Below, in pieces: positions 7,193 through 14,332 of a DNA stretch of 14,761 nucleotides; the first letter of the stretch is position 1; every line of letters begins with the position of its first letter. Where the stretch lies: contig CAYOKA010000051.1 in the NCBI GenBank assembly GCA_964404395.1, forward strand, positions 1 to 14,761, given 5' to 3'. The notes under the pieces are model-generated. The model was not told the origin of the DNA. It was given only the letters and a program-made list of their open reading frames with translations, and made no database searches. The position numbers were made by a program, and so were the translations under genes. The stretch is from JAAYBT01 sp964404395 (lineage in GTDB: Bacteria; Bacillota; Clostridia; Acetivibrionales; DTU013).

Positions 7193-8500
7193 TTATTTAG
7201 ATAGTTCACCGTCAATCTGCGCAGCGGCTGCCTGTAAAGTTTGCTGAACATCGGCGCCACCGGTAAAGATACTCATCATAGCATCGCTCCATATTTGGCC
7301 GATTGCACTATCCTGTGGAGACGGAATACGGGCATTCGCGCTTTCGAGCTGCTTAATGTAAACTGACCAGACGGAGTCATTCTTAACTGCATCATTTTCA
7401 ATAGCGCTCTTAATAACTGGGATTTGACCGACTGAAAGCATCTCTAATTGAACTTCCTCGGAAAGCAGAAATTGTGTAAATGTCCATGCAGCTTCTTGCT
7501 GCTTGCTCTGTTCAAAGATAACGATGTTCTCGCCGCCTACGACCGATGCACTTTTTCCCTTATATGTCGGAATAAGTGCGGGAACAATGTTTGATTCGGA
7601 GAAATCCCTATTGGCGCCGAAGTACCACGGGCCTTCAAAGAACATCGCATATTCGGACTTAATCCCGTCCCATGCATCCGCCGTACCGTCCACATCACGG
7701 ATTGTGAACACTTTGTCACGGTTCAATTCAAGCATTTTGTTTATTGCAGCAACACTGGCAGCGCTATCCAAATAACCAGATGCTTTTGTGAAACCGTTAT
7801 CGGTCAGAACGCCGCCAAACAACCAAAAATACGGATATAAATCCCAACCGCCCACACCGGAAACATTGAGCTTGAACTGACCGTCTCCGTTTGCCTTAAC
7901 TGCGTCAATAAAAGCTTCCATAGTGGTCGGAGGCTCTGTCAATCCAAGGCTATTCATTACGTCCATGTTCATAACAGCCGCTTTGCAGTTTGTGTCCAAG
8001 GGCAAACCATAGTATTTACCCTTGAACAGGTTCGTTGATAAGGGACCAGAAAGAACGCTGTCCTTAAGTGAATCAAAGCCGGATAGCCCATCCATTGCGA
8101 TAATACCACCCTGTGAGGCGTAAGCAGCTGTGTTTGTAATGTCCACACGGGCAACATCCGGCACCTGACCCGTCCCGAAAGCCATAATAATCATTTGGTG
8201 GAACTGTCCACCGTCCTGCCTTACGCTTTCGACCGTAATCTCGGGATGACGGGACTTGAACAAGGGAAGAACGGATTCATTAAAAAATATATCCTCAGCG
8301 TCACCATATGTATGCCAGTAAGTAATTTTCGTTGGTTCCGAATTGTTGGAAGATGGTGAGTCAACAGATCCGGGATCTGATTTAGAAGTCGACGGAGTCA
8401 CATTAGTAGGCGATGAAGATGTGCAGCCTGAGAGCGTTACAGTTAGAAGGATGCAAGCAATAGCGAAAATAGCGATAAAGCGATTTCTGTATGCCGTCAT
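7193..8500 (-). CDS. Lipoprotein extracellular solute-binding protein (family 1, sugar ABC importer)
   Basis: The 435-aa protein begins with a basic n-region (MTAYRNR), a hydrophobic core and the lipobox LSGC, with Cys26 as the lipidated residue. A Ser/Pro/Thr-rich linker (about 27-57) follows, as usual for Gram-positive surface-anchored binding proteins. The mature part starts KITYWHTYGDAEDIFFNESVLPLFKSRHPEI, the classic family-1 SBP opening, and continues with RVDITNTAAYASQGGI and a FFEGPWYFG segment that fit the family fold. It captures an oligosaccharide outside the membrane and delivers it to the two permeases. It is the first gene of the operon; start ATG 8500 has a near-ideal AGGAGGT 6 nt upstream, suggesting higher expression than later genes. 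Ligand specificity cannot be read from sequence; an alpha-1,6-glucan product is suggested by the GH66 gene. Confidence 0.95.
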   Translation of the reverse strand: MTAYRNRFIAIFAIACILLTVTLSGCTSSSPTNVTPSTSKSDPGSVDSPSSNNSEPTKITYWHTYGDAEDIFFNESVLPLFKSRHPEITVESVRQDGGQFHQMIIMAFGTGQVPDVARVDITNTAAYASQGGIIAMDGLSGFDSLKDSVLSGPLSTNLFKGKYYGLPLDTNCKAAVMNMDVMNSLGLTEPPTTMEAFIDAVKANGDGQFKLNVSGVGGWDLYPYFWLFGGVLTDNGFTKASGYLDSAASVAAINKMLELNRDKVFTIRDVDGTADAWDGIKSEYAMFFEGPWYFGANRDFSESNIVPALIPTYKGKSASVVGGENIVIFEQSKQQEAAWTFTQFLLSEEVQLEMLSVGQIPVIKSAIENDAVKNDSVWSVYIKQLESANARIPSPQDSAIGQIWSDAMMSIFTGGADVQQTLQAAAAQIDGELSK

Positions 8501-8521
8501 ATGAATACCTCCTATTATATT

Positions 8522-8562
8522 ATTGTGTATCCATTATATACATGGTGCGATTAATACACAAT
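8522..8562. promoter_or_regulatory. Candidate operator: 9-bp inverted repeat spanning the operon promoter
   Basis: ATTGTGTAT (8522-8530) and ATACACAAT (8554-8562) are perfect inverted copies, centre to centre 32 bp, about three helical turns. One arm covers the -35 region and the other the expected transcription start. That placement suits a regulator bound as a dimer, perhaps the operon's own AraC protein; the assignment is inference. Confidence 0.5.
8533..8561 (-). promoter_or_regulatory. Promoter of the ABC/GH66/AraC operon
   Basis: Reading the minus strand, TTGTGT (8561-8556) is a -35 box and TATAAT (8538-8533) a perfect -10, with exactly 17 bp between them. Transcription should begin near 8526, about 25 nt before the binding-protein start codon. 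The weak -35 against a perfect -10 suits an activator-dependent promoter, in keeping with the AraC regulator at the operon's end. Confidence 0.7.
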
Positions 8563-8762
8563 GAAAACAAAAGTGAATAATGGTAATCTAGCGATATTTT
8601 ACCAAATGCTCCTAAGACCTCCGCCTCTATAGGAGCAACCAGCTCTACCTTAATATCCTCGTTTTCAACAGACAGACCCTTCACTTCATTTTTCCACGGC
8701 TTGGCACCTTTTAGATATACATTACCCTCACTCCAGATTGGCAGGTGGCCAAAATGAGCTTA

Positions 8763-8883
8763 TAAATTGTTTAGATTTACAGGATATTACTCCTGACGTA
8801 ACTATTGTATAATATGATTGCCAATAATTCATCACTTATCTATTAAAATCAGTAATTCACAGAGTATTTTGTTCAAGTAAGTA
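8763..8883. other. AT-rich intergenic stretch before the metal-resistance promoter
   Basis: No coding sequence is seen. It contains one extra copy of the operator half-site, TGTTCAAGTAA at 8870-8880, just upstream of the -35 box of the cadC promoter. Confidence 0.5.
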
Positions 8884-8912
8884 TTGACATGTGGATGTGA
8901 AATGGTTAGAAT
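8884..8912 (+). promoter_or_regulatory. Promoter of the cadC-cadA-YbaK operon
   Basis: A consensus -35 TTGACA (8884-8889) is separated by 17 bp from TAGAAT (8907-8912). Transcription should start near 8919, inside the palindromic operator, so repressor binding would block it directly. This is the strongest promoter visible in the window. Confidence 0.8.
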
Positions 8913-8954
8913 ATTACTTGAATAATTGAACACATGTTCAAGTATTCAAGTAAT
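8913..8954. promoter_or_regulatory. 42-bp near-perfect palindrome, predicted ArsR/CadC operator
   Basis: Two 20-bp arms (8913-8932 and 8935-8954) flank a 2-bp centre and match at 19 of 20 positions. Each arm contains two TTGAA boxes, and the innermost pair forms TTGAACA-CA-TGTTCAA, matching the TGAA/TTCA half-site logic known for ArsR/SmtB-family operators. It overlaps the expected transcription start and ends 21 nt before the cadC start codon. The double set of half-sites suggests two dimers can bind side by side. Confidence 0.8.
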
Positions 8955-8975
8955 ACAATTTATTGAGGTGATTAT

Positions 8976-9347
8976 ATGGAGCGTAGTTTGCAGGGTGCAG
9001 AAAGATGCGATTGTGATGTAATCCATGAGGATGTAGTAAATAACGTAAAAGGCAAAATGCCTCAGGAAGAAATTCTCTATGATCTCGCAGAGTTATTTAA
9101 AATTTTTGGAGATTCTACAAGGATTAAAATACTGTGGGCTTTATATGAATCTGAAATGTGTGTTTGTGATATTTCTTTTCTGCTAAACATGACACAATCA
9201 GCAATATCTCATCAATTAAGAGTTTTGAAGCAAGCTAACTTAGTGAAGAGCAGAAGAGAGGGCAGGATTGTGTTTTACTCCCTGCGGGATGAACATATAA
9301 AGCAAATCTTTGATCAAGGATTAAGTCATATTGTTGAAGAAGACTAA
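8976..9347 (+). CDS. cadC: ArsR/SmtB-family metal-sensing repressor, CadC type
   Basis: A 123-aa winged-helix repressor that releases DNA when heavy metal binds. Both metal sites known from staphylococcal CadC are recognisable. The alpha3N site: Cys11 and Cys13 near the N-terminus plus Cys62 and Cys64 in SEMCVCD, an ELCVCD-type motif, typical of Cd/Pb/Zn binding. The alpha5 site: Asp105, His107, His118 and Glu121, with the same spacing (2, 11, 3) as the family zinc site. The recognition helix region is TQSAISHQLRVLKQANLV (73-90), followed by the wing RREGRIVFYSL. GAGGTG lies 5 nt before ATG 8976. It is the first gene of the operon, 16 nt before cadA, and should repress it through the palindrome at 8913-8954. 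Exact metal preference (Cd, Pb or Zn) is inferred from family knowledge. Confidence 0.92.
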   Translation: MERSLQGAERCDCDVIHEDVVNNVKGKMPQEEILYDLAELFKIFGDSTRIKILWALYESEMCVCDISFLLNMTQSAISHQLRVLKQANLVKSRREGRIVFYSLRDEHIKQIFDQGLSHIVEED

Positions 9348-9363
9348 ATAAAGGACGGTTAAT

Positions 9364-11214
9364 ATGTGTAGCAAAAAGCAAATAACTAGACTTATAATTG
9401 GCGGTGCACTGTTTGCAGTAGGGATAATTTTTGATTTCCAGAGCTGGCTGGAATTAACTATATTTATAATAAGCTATATCATAGTTGGCGGAGAGGTCGT
9501 ATTACGGGCAATAAAAGGTATTGTTAGAGGGCAGGTGTTTAGTGAGCACTTTCTTATGAGTGTTGCTACAATAGGTGCTTTCTTTGTTGGTGAATATCCC
9601 GAAGGTGTAGCTGTCATGCTGTTCTATCTGCTTGGTGAGCTTTTTCAGGATATGGCAGTGGGTCGTTCCAGAAAATCAATAAGCTCATTAATGAATATAA
9701 GGCCTGACTATGCAAACCTGAAAGCAGGAGATGAGCTGAAAAAAGTGTCTCCTGAAGATGTAAATGTTGGTGATATTATAGTTATAAAACCCGGAGAAAA
9801 GGTTCCGCTGGACGGCAAGGTCATAGAAGGAATCTCAATGGTTGATACATCTGCATTAACAGGTGAATCCCTTCCACGTGAATTGGAGCCGGGAAAAACT
9901 GCTTTAAGCGGGTTTATTAATAAAAACGGTGTCCTAACGGTTGAAGTAACAAAAGATTATGGTGAATCAACCGTGTCCAGGATTTTGGATCTGGTCCAAA
10001 ATGCCGGTAGCAGGAAGGCTCCAACTGAACAATTTATCACTAAATTTGCAAGGTATTATACCCCGATTGTTGTTTTCGGAGCCTTAGCACTTGCAATTAT
10101 ACCGCCTTTGATAATTCAAGGAGCGACCTTTTCCGAATGGATCTATAGAGCTTTGTTATTCTTAGTAATATCTTGTCCGTGTGCATTAGTAATTTCAATA
10201 CCTTTGGGATTTTTCGGGGGTATTGGAGGAGCTTCAAAAAGGGGTATATTGGTAAAGGGCAGCAACTACCTGGAAGCATTGAACAATGTTGAAACGATTG
10301 TTTTTGACAAGACAGGCACATTAACTAAAGGAGTGTTCAAAGTTACCGGAATAAATCCGCAACCCGGCTATAGGGGTGAGGAACTGATAGAATATGCAGC
10401 ATATGCTGAAGGCTATTCAAACCATCCGATTGCACTTTCAATTATAAGTGCTTACAAAGAAGAAATAGACAAGGACAGAATTGAAAATTATCAAGAAATT
10501 GCGGGACATGGTATAAAGGTGGATGTCAACGGCAAAGAAGTCCTTGCCGGTAATAGCAGGTTAATGTATAGTGAAAATATTGAATATAAGGATGTTGAGA
10601 CCTTAGGAACGGTGGTGCATGTTGCCATAAATAGGGAATACGCAGGAAACATCGTAATCTCAGATGAAGTAAAGGAAGACTCGGCTCATGCAATTGAAGA
10701 GCTTAATTCTCTTGGTATCAGGAAAACGGTAATGCTTACCGGAGATCTGAAGAGCGTTGGTGACACAATAGGGAAACAGTTAGGCTTAGATGAGGTTTAT
10801 TCGGAATTACTGCCTGCTGACAAGGTTGATAAACTCGAGTCGCTGGATAATCAAAAATCCTCTAAAGGAAAGCTCGTATTTGTTGGCGACGGTATCAACG
10901 ATGCCCCGGTACTGGCAAGAGCTGATATCGGAATAGCCATGGGTGGACTGGGTTCCGATGCCGCGATTGAGGCTGCGGATATTGTAATAATGACCGATGA
11001 GCCGTCCAAAATAGCGACTGCGATTAAGATTGCAAAAAGAACAAGGATGATTGTATATCAAAATATTGCTTTTGCATTAGGAGCTAAAGCTATTTTCCTT
11101 GTATTGGGAGCATTTGGAGTGGCAACAATGTGGGAAGCGGTCTTTGCTGACGTGGGAGTTGCGATTCTTGCAATTTTTAATGCAATGAGAGTAATGAATA
11201 CGCAAAGCATTTAG
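9364..11214 (+). CDS. cadA: Cd/Zn-exporting P1B-type ATPase, CadA/ZntA type, lacking an N-terminal HMA domain
   Basis: An ATP-driven inner-membrane pump that expels divalent soft metals (Cd, Zn, Pb). Features in order: membrane helices at the N-terminus (about 8-90); actuator domain with TGES (about 166-169); metal-binding CPC in ISCPCALV (about 271-273); phosphorylation motif DKTGTLT (about 315); the P1B His-Pro pair SNHPIA (about 353-358); hinge GDGINDAP (about 509-516); and last helices with FADVGVAILAIFNAMR, whose Asp-x-Gly is characteristic of the zinc/cadmium (P1B-2) class. Length is 616 aa, about 100 shorter than staphylococcal CadA, because the GMTCxxC metal-binding domain at the N-terminus is absent; the protein starts directly with MCSKKQITRL. 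AAAGGA lies about 8 nt before the ATG. It is co-transcribed after cadC and 13 nt before a YbaK-like gene. Confidence 0.93.
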   Translation: MCSKKQITRLIIGGALFAVGIIFDFQSWLELTIFIISYIIVGGEVVLRAIKGIVRGQVFSEHFLMSVATIGAFFVGEYPEGVAVMLFYLLGELFQDMAVGRSRKSISSLMNIRPDYANLKAGDELKKVSPEDVNVGDIIVIKPGEKVPLDGKVIEGISMVDTSALTGESLPRELEPGKTALSGFINKNGVLTVEVTKDYGESTVSRILDLVQNAGSRKAPTEQFITKFARYYTPIVVFGALALAIIPPLIIQGATFSEWIYRALLFLVISCPCALVISIPLGFFGGIGGASKRGILVKGSNYLEALNNVETIVFDKTGTLTKGVFKVTGINPQPGYRGEELIEYAAYAEGYSNHPIALSIISAYKEEIDKDRIENYQEIAGHGIKVDVNGKEVLAGNSRLMYSENIEYKDVETLGTVVHVAINREYAGNIVISDEVKEDSAHAIEELNSLGIRKTVMLTGDLKSVGDTIGKQLGLDEVYSELLPADKVDKLESLDNQKSSKGKLVFVGDGINDAPVLARADIGIAMGGLGSDAAIEAADIVIMTDEPSKIATAIKIAKRTRMIVYQNIAFALGAKAIFLVLGAFGVATMWEAVFADVGVAILAIFNAMRVMNTQSI

Positions 11215-11227
11215 GGGAGGAAGAACA

Positions 11228-11695
11228 ATGTCATATGCAAATGTAAAGAAATATTTTGAGGATGTTGAATTAGGTGAGCGTGTAAAAGTGCTGGAGCAAT
11301 CCAGCGCAACGGTTCAAATGGCTGCAGATGCAGTTGGATGCGAAACGAAGCAAATTGCAAAAACACTGTCCTTCCTGGTGGACGATTTGCCGATTCTGAT
11401 TGTAGCAGCGGGAAATGCCAGGATTGACAATCAAAAATATAAAGCCGCATTTCTTCAAAAGTCAAAAATGATTCCCGGAGAGTTAGTGGAGAAATATGTT
11501 GGACATAATCCAGGCGGTGTATGCCCCTTTGCTGTTTTTCCCGGTATCGCAATCTACCTTGATGTTTCTCTTAAGCAAAATAAAGTAGTATATCCAGCAG
11601 CTGGTAGCGAAAATAGCGTTGTTGAATTAACAATAGAAGAATTAGAGCGCCACTCAGCTTTTAAGGATTGGGTGGATGTCTGTAAAGTGGTTTAG
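11228..11695 (+). CDS. YbaK/EbsC-family aminoacyl-tRNA editing protein
   Basis: The 155-aa length is that of free-standing YbaK/ProX-type proteins, which hydrolyse mischarged tRNA such as Cys-tRNA(Pro) or Ala-tRNA(Pro). Diagnostic features are ETKQIAKTLSFLVDD (39-53) with the conserved catalytic-region Lys45, an IVAAGNARID strand-turn (58-67), GHNPGGVCPFA (92-102) matching the family's G-x-x-P-G-G-V-x-P loop, and a YLDVSL segment (110-115). GGGGAGG precedes ATG 11228 and only 13 nt separate it from cadA, so it is the third gene of the metal-resistance operon. Its presence there may be accidental or may reflect metal stress raising tRNA mischarging; the latter is speculation. Substrate specificity among editing subfamilies cannot be settled here. 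Confidence 0.9.
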   Translation: MSYANVKKYFEDVELGERVKVLEQSSATVQMAADAVGCETKQIAKTLSFLVDDLPILIVAAGNARIDNQKYKAAFLQKSKMIPGELVEKYVGHNPGGVCPFAVFPGIAIYLDVSLKQNKVVYPAAGSENSVVELTIEELERHSAFKDWVDVCKVV

Positions 11696-11710
11696 ATGTT
11701 TTTATGCAAA

Positions 11711-11754
11711 TTCATGATATAATAACCTCATAAATGAGGTTATTATATCATGAA
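11711..11754. repeat. 44-bp perfect palindrome between the metal operon and the kinase gene
   Basis: Arms of 21 bp (11711-11731 and 11734-11754) are perfectly complementary around AA; in RNA the loop would be TAAA. The inner part is CCTCA/TGAGG, the outer part AT-rich. It lies 15 nt after the YbaK stop. It may terminate the operon, although no T-run follows. Each arm also carries an extended -10 motif, TGATATAAT (11715-11723 on the + strand and its mirror), so it could be a promoter/operator, possibly for the gene at 11785. Confidence 0.75.
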
Positions 11755-11784
11755 TTAATGCAAAAAGGAAAGGGATAATGCACC

Positions 11785-12612
11785 ATGAAATTTGATATTG
11801 AATTAGTAGGGAAAATAGGATCAATGGCTTTAATCCGCGAGGCGGAGCATGATATTAATTATAACGTTTTCAGTCGTATTGGCAGCGAGCTGCGTCCCGG
11901 AATGATCTGGGTTAGCTCCGGAGCGGTGGAAATAGGACGCTTAGATTATATAAAACGAACAGGCTGTGAGTTAGCAGGCCCTAAGAGTGATATCATGACT
12001 GACTATTCGGCTCAGGGACAAGCAATACTGATGGAGGAGTACCGCCGCTATATTCCGGCAAAATACTCTGTTCGACAGCTGTTAGTGGAGCATACGCATT
12101 TTAATGATCCCGAAAAAAGAGAGCATATCCATCAATTCTTGCTGCGTTGCGTAAGGCAGGACGCTGTGCCTATTGTAAATTACAATGATACAGTTAGTTT
12201 CGAAGAAAACCGACGTTGGGAATTAAAGCAGCTTCAAAGTAATGGTTATAAGGATATTGTGGAGTGCATTGACAACGATGAGACTGCTTCGGTAATCTCA
12301 ACATTAGTTCATCCAAAATACTTACTTATTCTTACTTCTGTAGATGGGATTTATGCGGATTTGAATGATTTAACCAGCTTAGTTGAACGGGTAGAAGGGA
12401 AGAATGCAGACGAAGTTATTATGCACATTGATGAGCTGCAAAAAAACTGTATAGGTGCAAGTCGTTCCGGGGCAGGAGGAGCTAAAGCCAAATTGGAATT
12501 TATCAAGGAGCCGATTCAACAAGGAACAACAGTAATAATTGCGAATTCCCGATACCGGATTTCAAACATTATTTCCGGTAGCTGCCCACGGACGATTTTC
12601 CGTACCAGATGA
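11785..12612 (+). CDS. Amino-acid-kinase-fold protein, glutamate 5-kinase-like, without PUA domain
   Basis: The 275-aa protein follows the glutamate 5-kinase order of motifs: an N-terminal VGKIGSMAL (8-16) in place of VKVGSS, WVSSGAVEIG (42-51), PIVNYNDTVSFEE (129-141), CIDNDETAS (161-169), ILTSVDGIY (182-190) and SGAGGAKAKL (228-237), close to the G5K GTGGMxTK loop. The fold phosphorylates a carboxylate or similar group with ATP. True ProB proteins often carry a C-terminal PUA domain and sit beside proA; here neither is visible, and several active-site blocks vary, so the substrate may not be glutamate. AAAGGAAAGGG lies about 10 nt before ATG 11785. It stands alone after a palindrome and before a sensor gene; a shared transcript with that sensor is possible (49-nt gap to the chosen start) but not shown. 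Confidence 0.8.
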   Translation: MKFDIELVGKIGSMALIREAEHDINYNVFSRIGSELRPGMIWVSSGAVEIGRLDYIKRTGCELAGPKSDIMTDYSAQGQAILMEEYRRYIPAKYSVRQLLVEHTHFNDPEKREHIHQFLLRCVRQDAVPIVNYNDTVSFEENRRWELKQLQSNGYKDIVECIDNDETASVISTLVHPKYLLILTSVDGIYADLNDLTSLVERVEGKNADEVIMHIDELQKNCIGASRSGAGGAKAKLEFIKEPIQQGTTVIIANSRYRISNIISGSCPRTIFRTR

Positions 12613-12661
12613 ATCACCTTTCCCAGCCATCCGTGAAATACTACTGTCGCAGCCAAAAGAG

Positions 12662-14332
12662 GTGAAAAGCATAGGATATTTAAACAAAAAGAATATTAGA
12701 ATCTTAGCCATCGTCACCCTATTGGTTATTTTGACCATGATTATGAGATTGCCTGGGATAGCCAATCAAGCTATATTTATTTATGTAAGCCATGGTCTAT
12801 TTTACGCTTTTATTTATTTTGGATTATTTATTACATGGGGTATATCTATCAAAAGGCGTATTATTCAAGAACAAACCCTTAAGTTTATGATAGCCATCGT
12901 AGTCTTGATGCTATTTTGGTTTATGGTACGTACAATCAAATTTATCTATATTGATGATAATACGGATATTGAGCGCTGGTGCTGGTATGCTTACTATATT
13001 CCCATGATTCTAATCCCCCTTATGAGCCTATTTGTCGCTCTCTCCCTTGGTAAACCAGAAGACTATAGACTCCCTAAATGGAACGCATTGATTTATATAC
13101 CTGCAATTATTCTAATTGGATTTGTACTCACCAACGATTTTCATCAAATGGTATTTACATTTCCGAAAGGGGGTCCATGGTCAGACCAAAATAGTAAATA
13201 TGGGATAGTTTACTGGATTATATTTTCATGGATAACCTCATCCGTGCTTGCATCTCTTATTATTACGATGATTAAAAGCCGTGTCCCTCGCAGTAAAAAA
13301 ATTCTATGGCTACCCTTTATTCCTTACTTTATTGCCCTAGCCTATGCCATCTTATATATAATGGGATTTCCCTTTTTAAGAGTAATTGCAGGGGATATGA
13401 CTGCTATATTCTGCTTAATTATTATGGCTATATTTGAAAGCCTTATTCAAAGCGGTTTAGTACGTTCTAATGTCTATTATAAGGAGTTGTTTTATGGCTC
13501 TGATTTAAAGGCACAAATATTAAATAAGGATTATCAGTTGTGTTACCAGACCAATTTATTTCCTGTGGAAGCTAATCATAATCTGCGAACATCTACCTTC
13601 CCTATTTCTGGTGGCCATGTTACTTGGTTAGAGGATATTTCAGAAATGAATGGATTAATTAAAGAACTTGAGGAAGTAAACCAAAGATTATCAGAGGAAA
13701 ATAGTTTACTTCAAGCCGAATTAGAATTAAGGGGAAGAAAAATAGAGATAGATGAAAAAACTAAACTATATGACAAGATTACAAAGAAAATAGAACCACA
13801 ACTTAAGGCACTGAATAATATTCTTTCAGAAGGGATTGAAGATACCGGCTCTTTACAAGAAAAGCTGGTTCAAATCTGTGTGCTTGGTACATATATCAAG
13901 CGTAGCGGCAATCTGCTTATTCTTGGTGAGGACAGCAGTGTGTTTTCTGTAAAAGAACTTGAATACTGCTTAAGAGAATCTGTAGAGGCAATATTGCAGG
14001 GAGGAATTGACTGCACTCTCAAATCCAACTGCAAAGGTAAAGTCAAAGCAGAATACCTGGTGCTGGTATATGATTTATTTGAAGAAATTGTAGAGTCAAT
14101 TCTGCCCTGTATTACCGCATTATTTATTAATCTGAGCATATCAAAGGGCAATGTGAAAATAAAGCTGCAAATAAACTGCGACAAAGAAAATAAACTGGAG
14201 AACAAATTAGATAAGGAAAGCTCTAAAAATATAAGTGAGCTTATTAAAAACGGTGGGCATGTGGCAATGACAGAAGAAGATGGAAGCTTAGCCATCATCG
14301 TTGAGCTTCCAAAGGCAGGTGAGGGCATATGA
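12662..14332 (+). CDS. 7TM histidine-kinase-like sensor protein with degenerate kinase core
   Basis: About seven membrane helices occupy the first ~255 residues, in the pattern of the histidine-kinase N-terminal 7TM region. Recognisable stretches are the LRLPG-like MRLPGIANQ, the GLFITWGISIKRRIIQEQ loop, FVALSLGKPEDYRLPKWNALIYIP and FVLTNDFHQMVFTFP. A PAS-like linker, a coiled coil (EMNGLIKELEEVNQRLSEENSLL onward) and a helical segment KLYDKITKKIEPQLKALNNIL follow where a His-containing dimerisation helix would be, but no His is present there. The ATP-binding region (about YLVLVYDLFEEIVESI onward) is divergent. The frame is open from 12539 but that overlaps the kinase gene; GTG 12662 is my preferred start, giving 556 aa, though its ribosome site (AAAAGAG) is adjacent and the start is uncertain. 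It overlaps the next gene by ATGA. Confidence 0.7.
   Translation: MKSIGYLNKKNIRILAIVTLLVILTMIMRLPGIANQAIFIYVSHGLFYAFIYFGLFITWGISIKRRIIQEQTLKFMIAIVVLMLFWFMVRTIKFIYIDDNTDIERWCWYAYYIPMILIPLMSLFVALSLGKPEDYRLPKWNALIYIPAIILIGFVLTNDFHQMVFTFPKGGPWSDQNSKYGIVYWIIFSWITSSVLASLIITMIKSRVPRSKKILWLPFIPYFIALAYAILYIMGFPFLRVIAGDMTAIFCLIIMAIFESLIQSGLVRSNVYYKELFYGSDLKAQILNKDYQLCYQTNLFPVEANHNLRTSTFPISGGHVTWLEDISEMNGLIKELEEVNQRLSEENSLLQAELELRGRKIEIDEKTKLYDKITKKIEPQLKALNNILSEGIEDTGSLQEKLVQICVLGTYIKRSGNLLILGEDSSVFSVKELEYCLRESVEAILQGGIDCTLKSNCKGKVKAEYLVLVYDLFEEIVESILPCITALFINLSISKGNVKIKLQINCDKENKLENKLDKESSKNISELIKNGGHVAMTEEDGSLAIIVELPKAGEGI

Larger units (their letters stand above)
8520..8759 (-). pseudogene. Possible gene remnant in the operon leader
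   Basis: On the minus strand the frame from 8759 down to TAA at 8522-8520 is open (79 codons), with no plausible start codon or ribosome binding site at its beginning. The first ~60 residues read like real protein (GHLPIWSEGNVYLKGAKP, then WKNEVKGLSVENEDIKVELVA, to about LGAFGKI), with ordinary codon use and alternating beta-strand character. I cannot name the family; it resembles a beta-rich C-terminal domain such as those of carbohydrate-active enzymes. A TAA at 8762-8760 stops the frame upstream. It may be the surviving tail of a gene deleted when the operon was inserted here. It could also be chance. Confidence 0.4.

Noticed and set aside
12553..12583. TACCGGA/TCCGGTA inverted repeat
   Set aside because: It falls within the end of the kinase coding sequence, has short 7-bp arms and no T-run; likely chance.
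12539..12661. Upstream ATG start for the 7TM sensor
   Set aside because: It would overlap the kinase gene by 74 bases, has no ribosome site and adds a non-conserved-looking stretch before the first membrane helix.
13870..14328. 152-aa Ser-rich open frame on the - strand
   Set aside because: It is fully antisense to the sensor gene and shows no motifs of its own.
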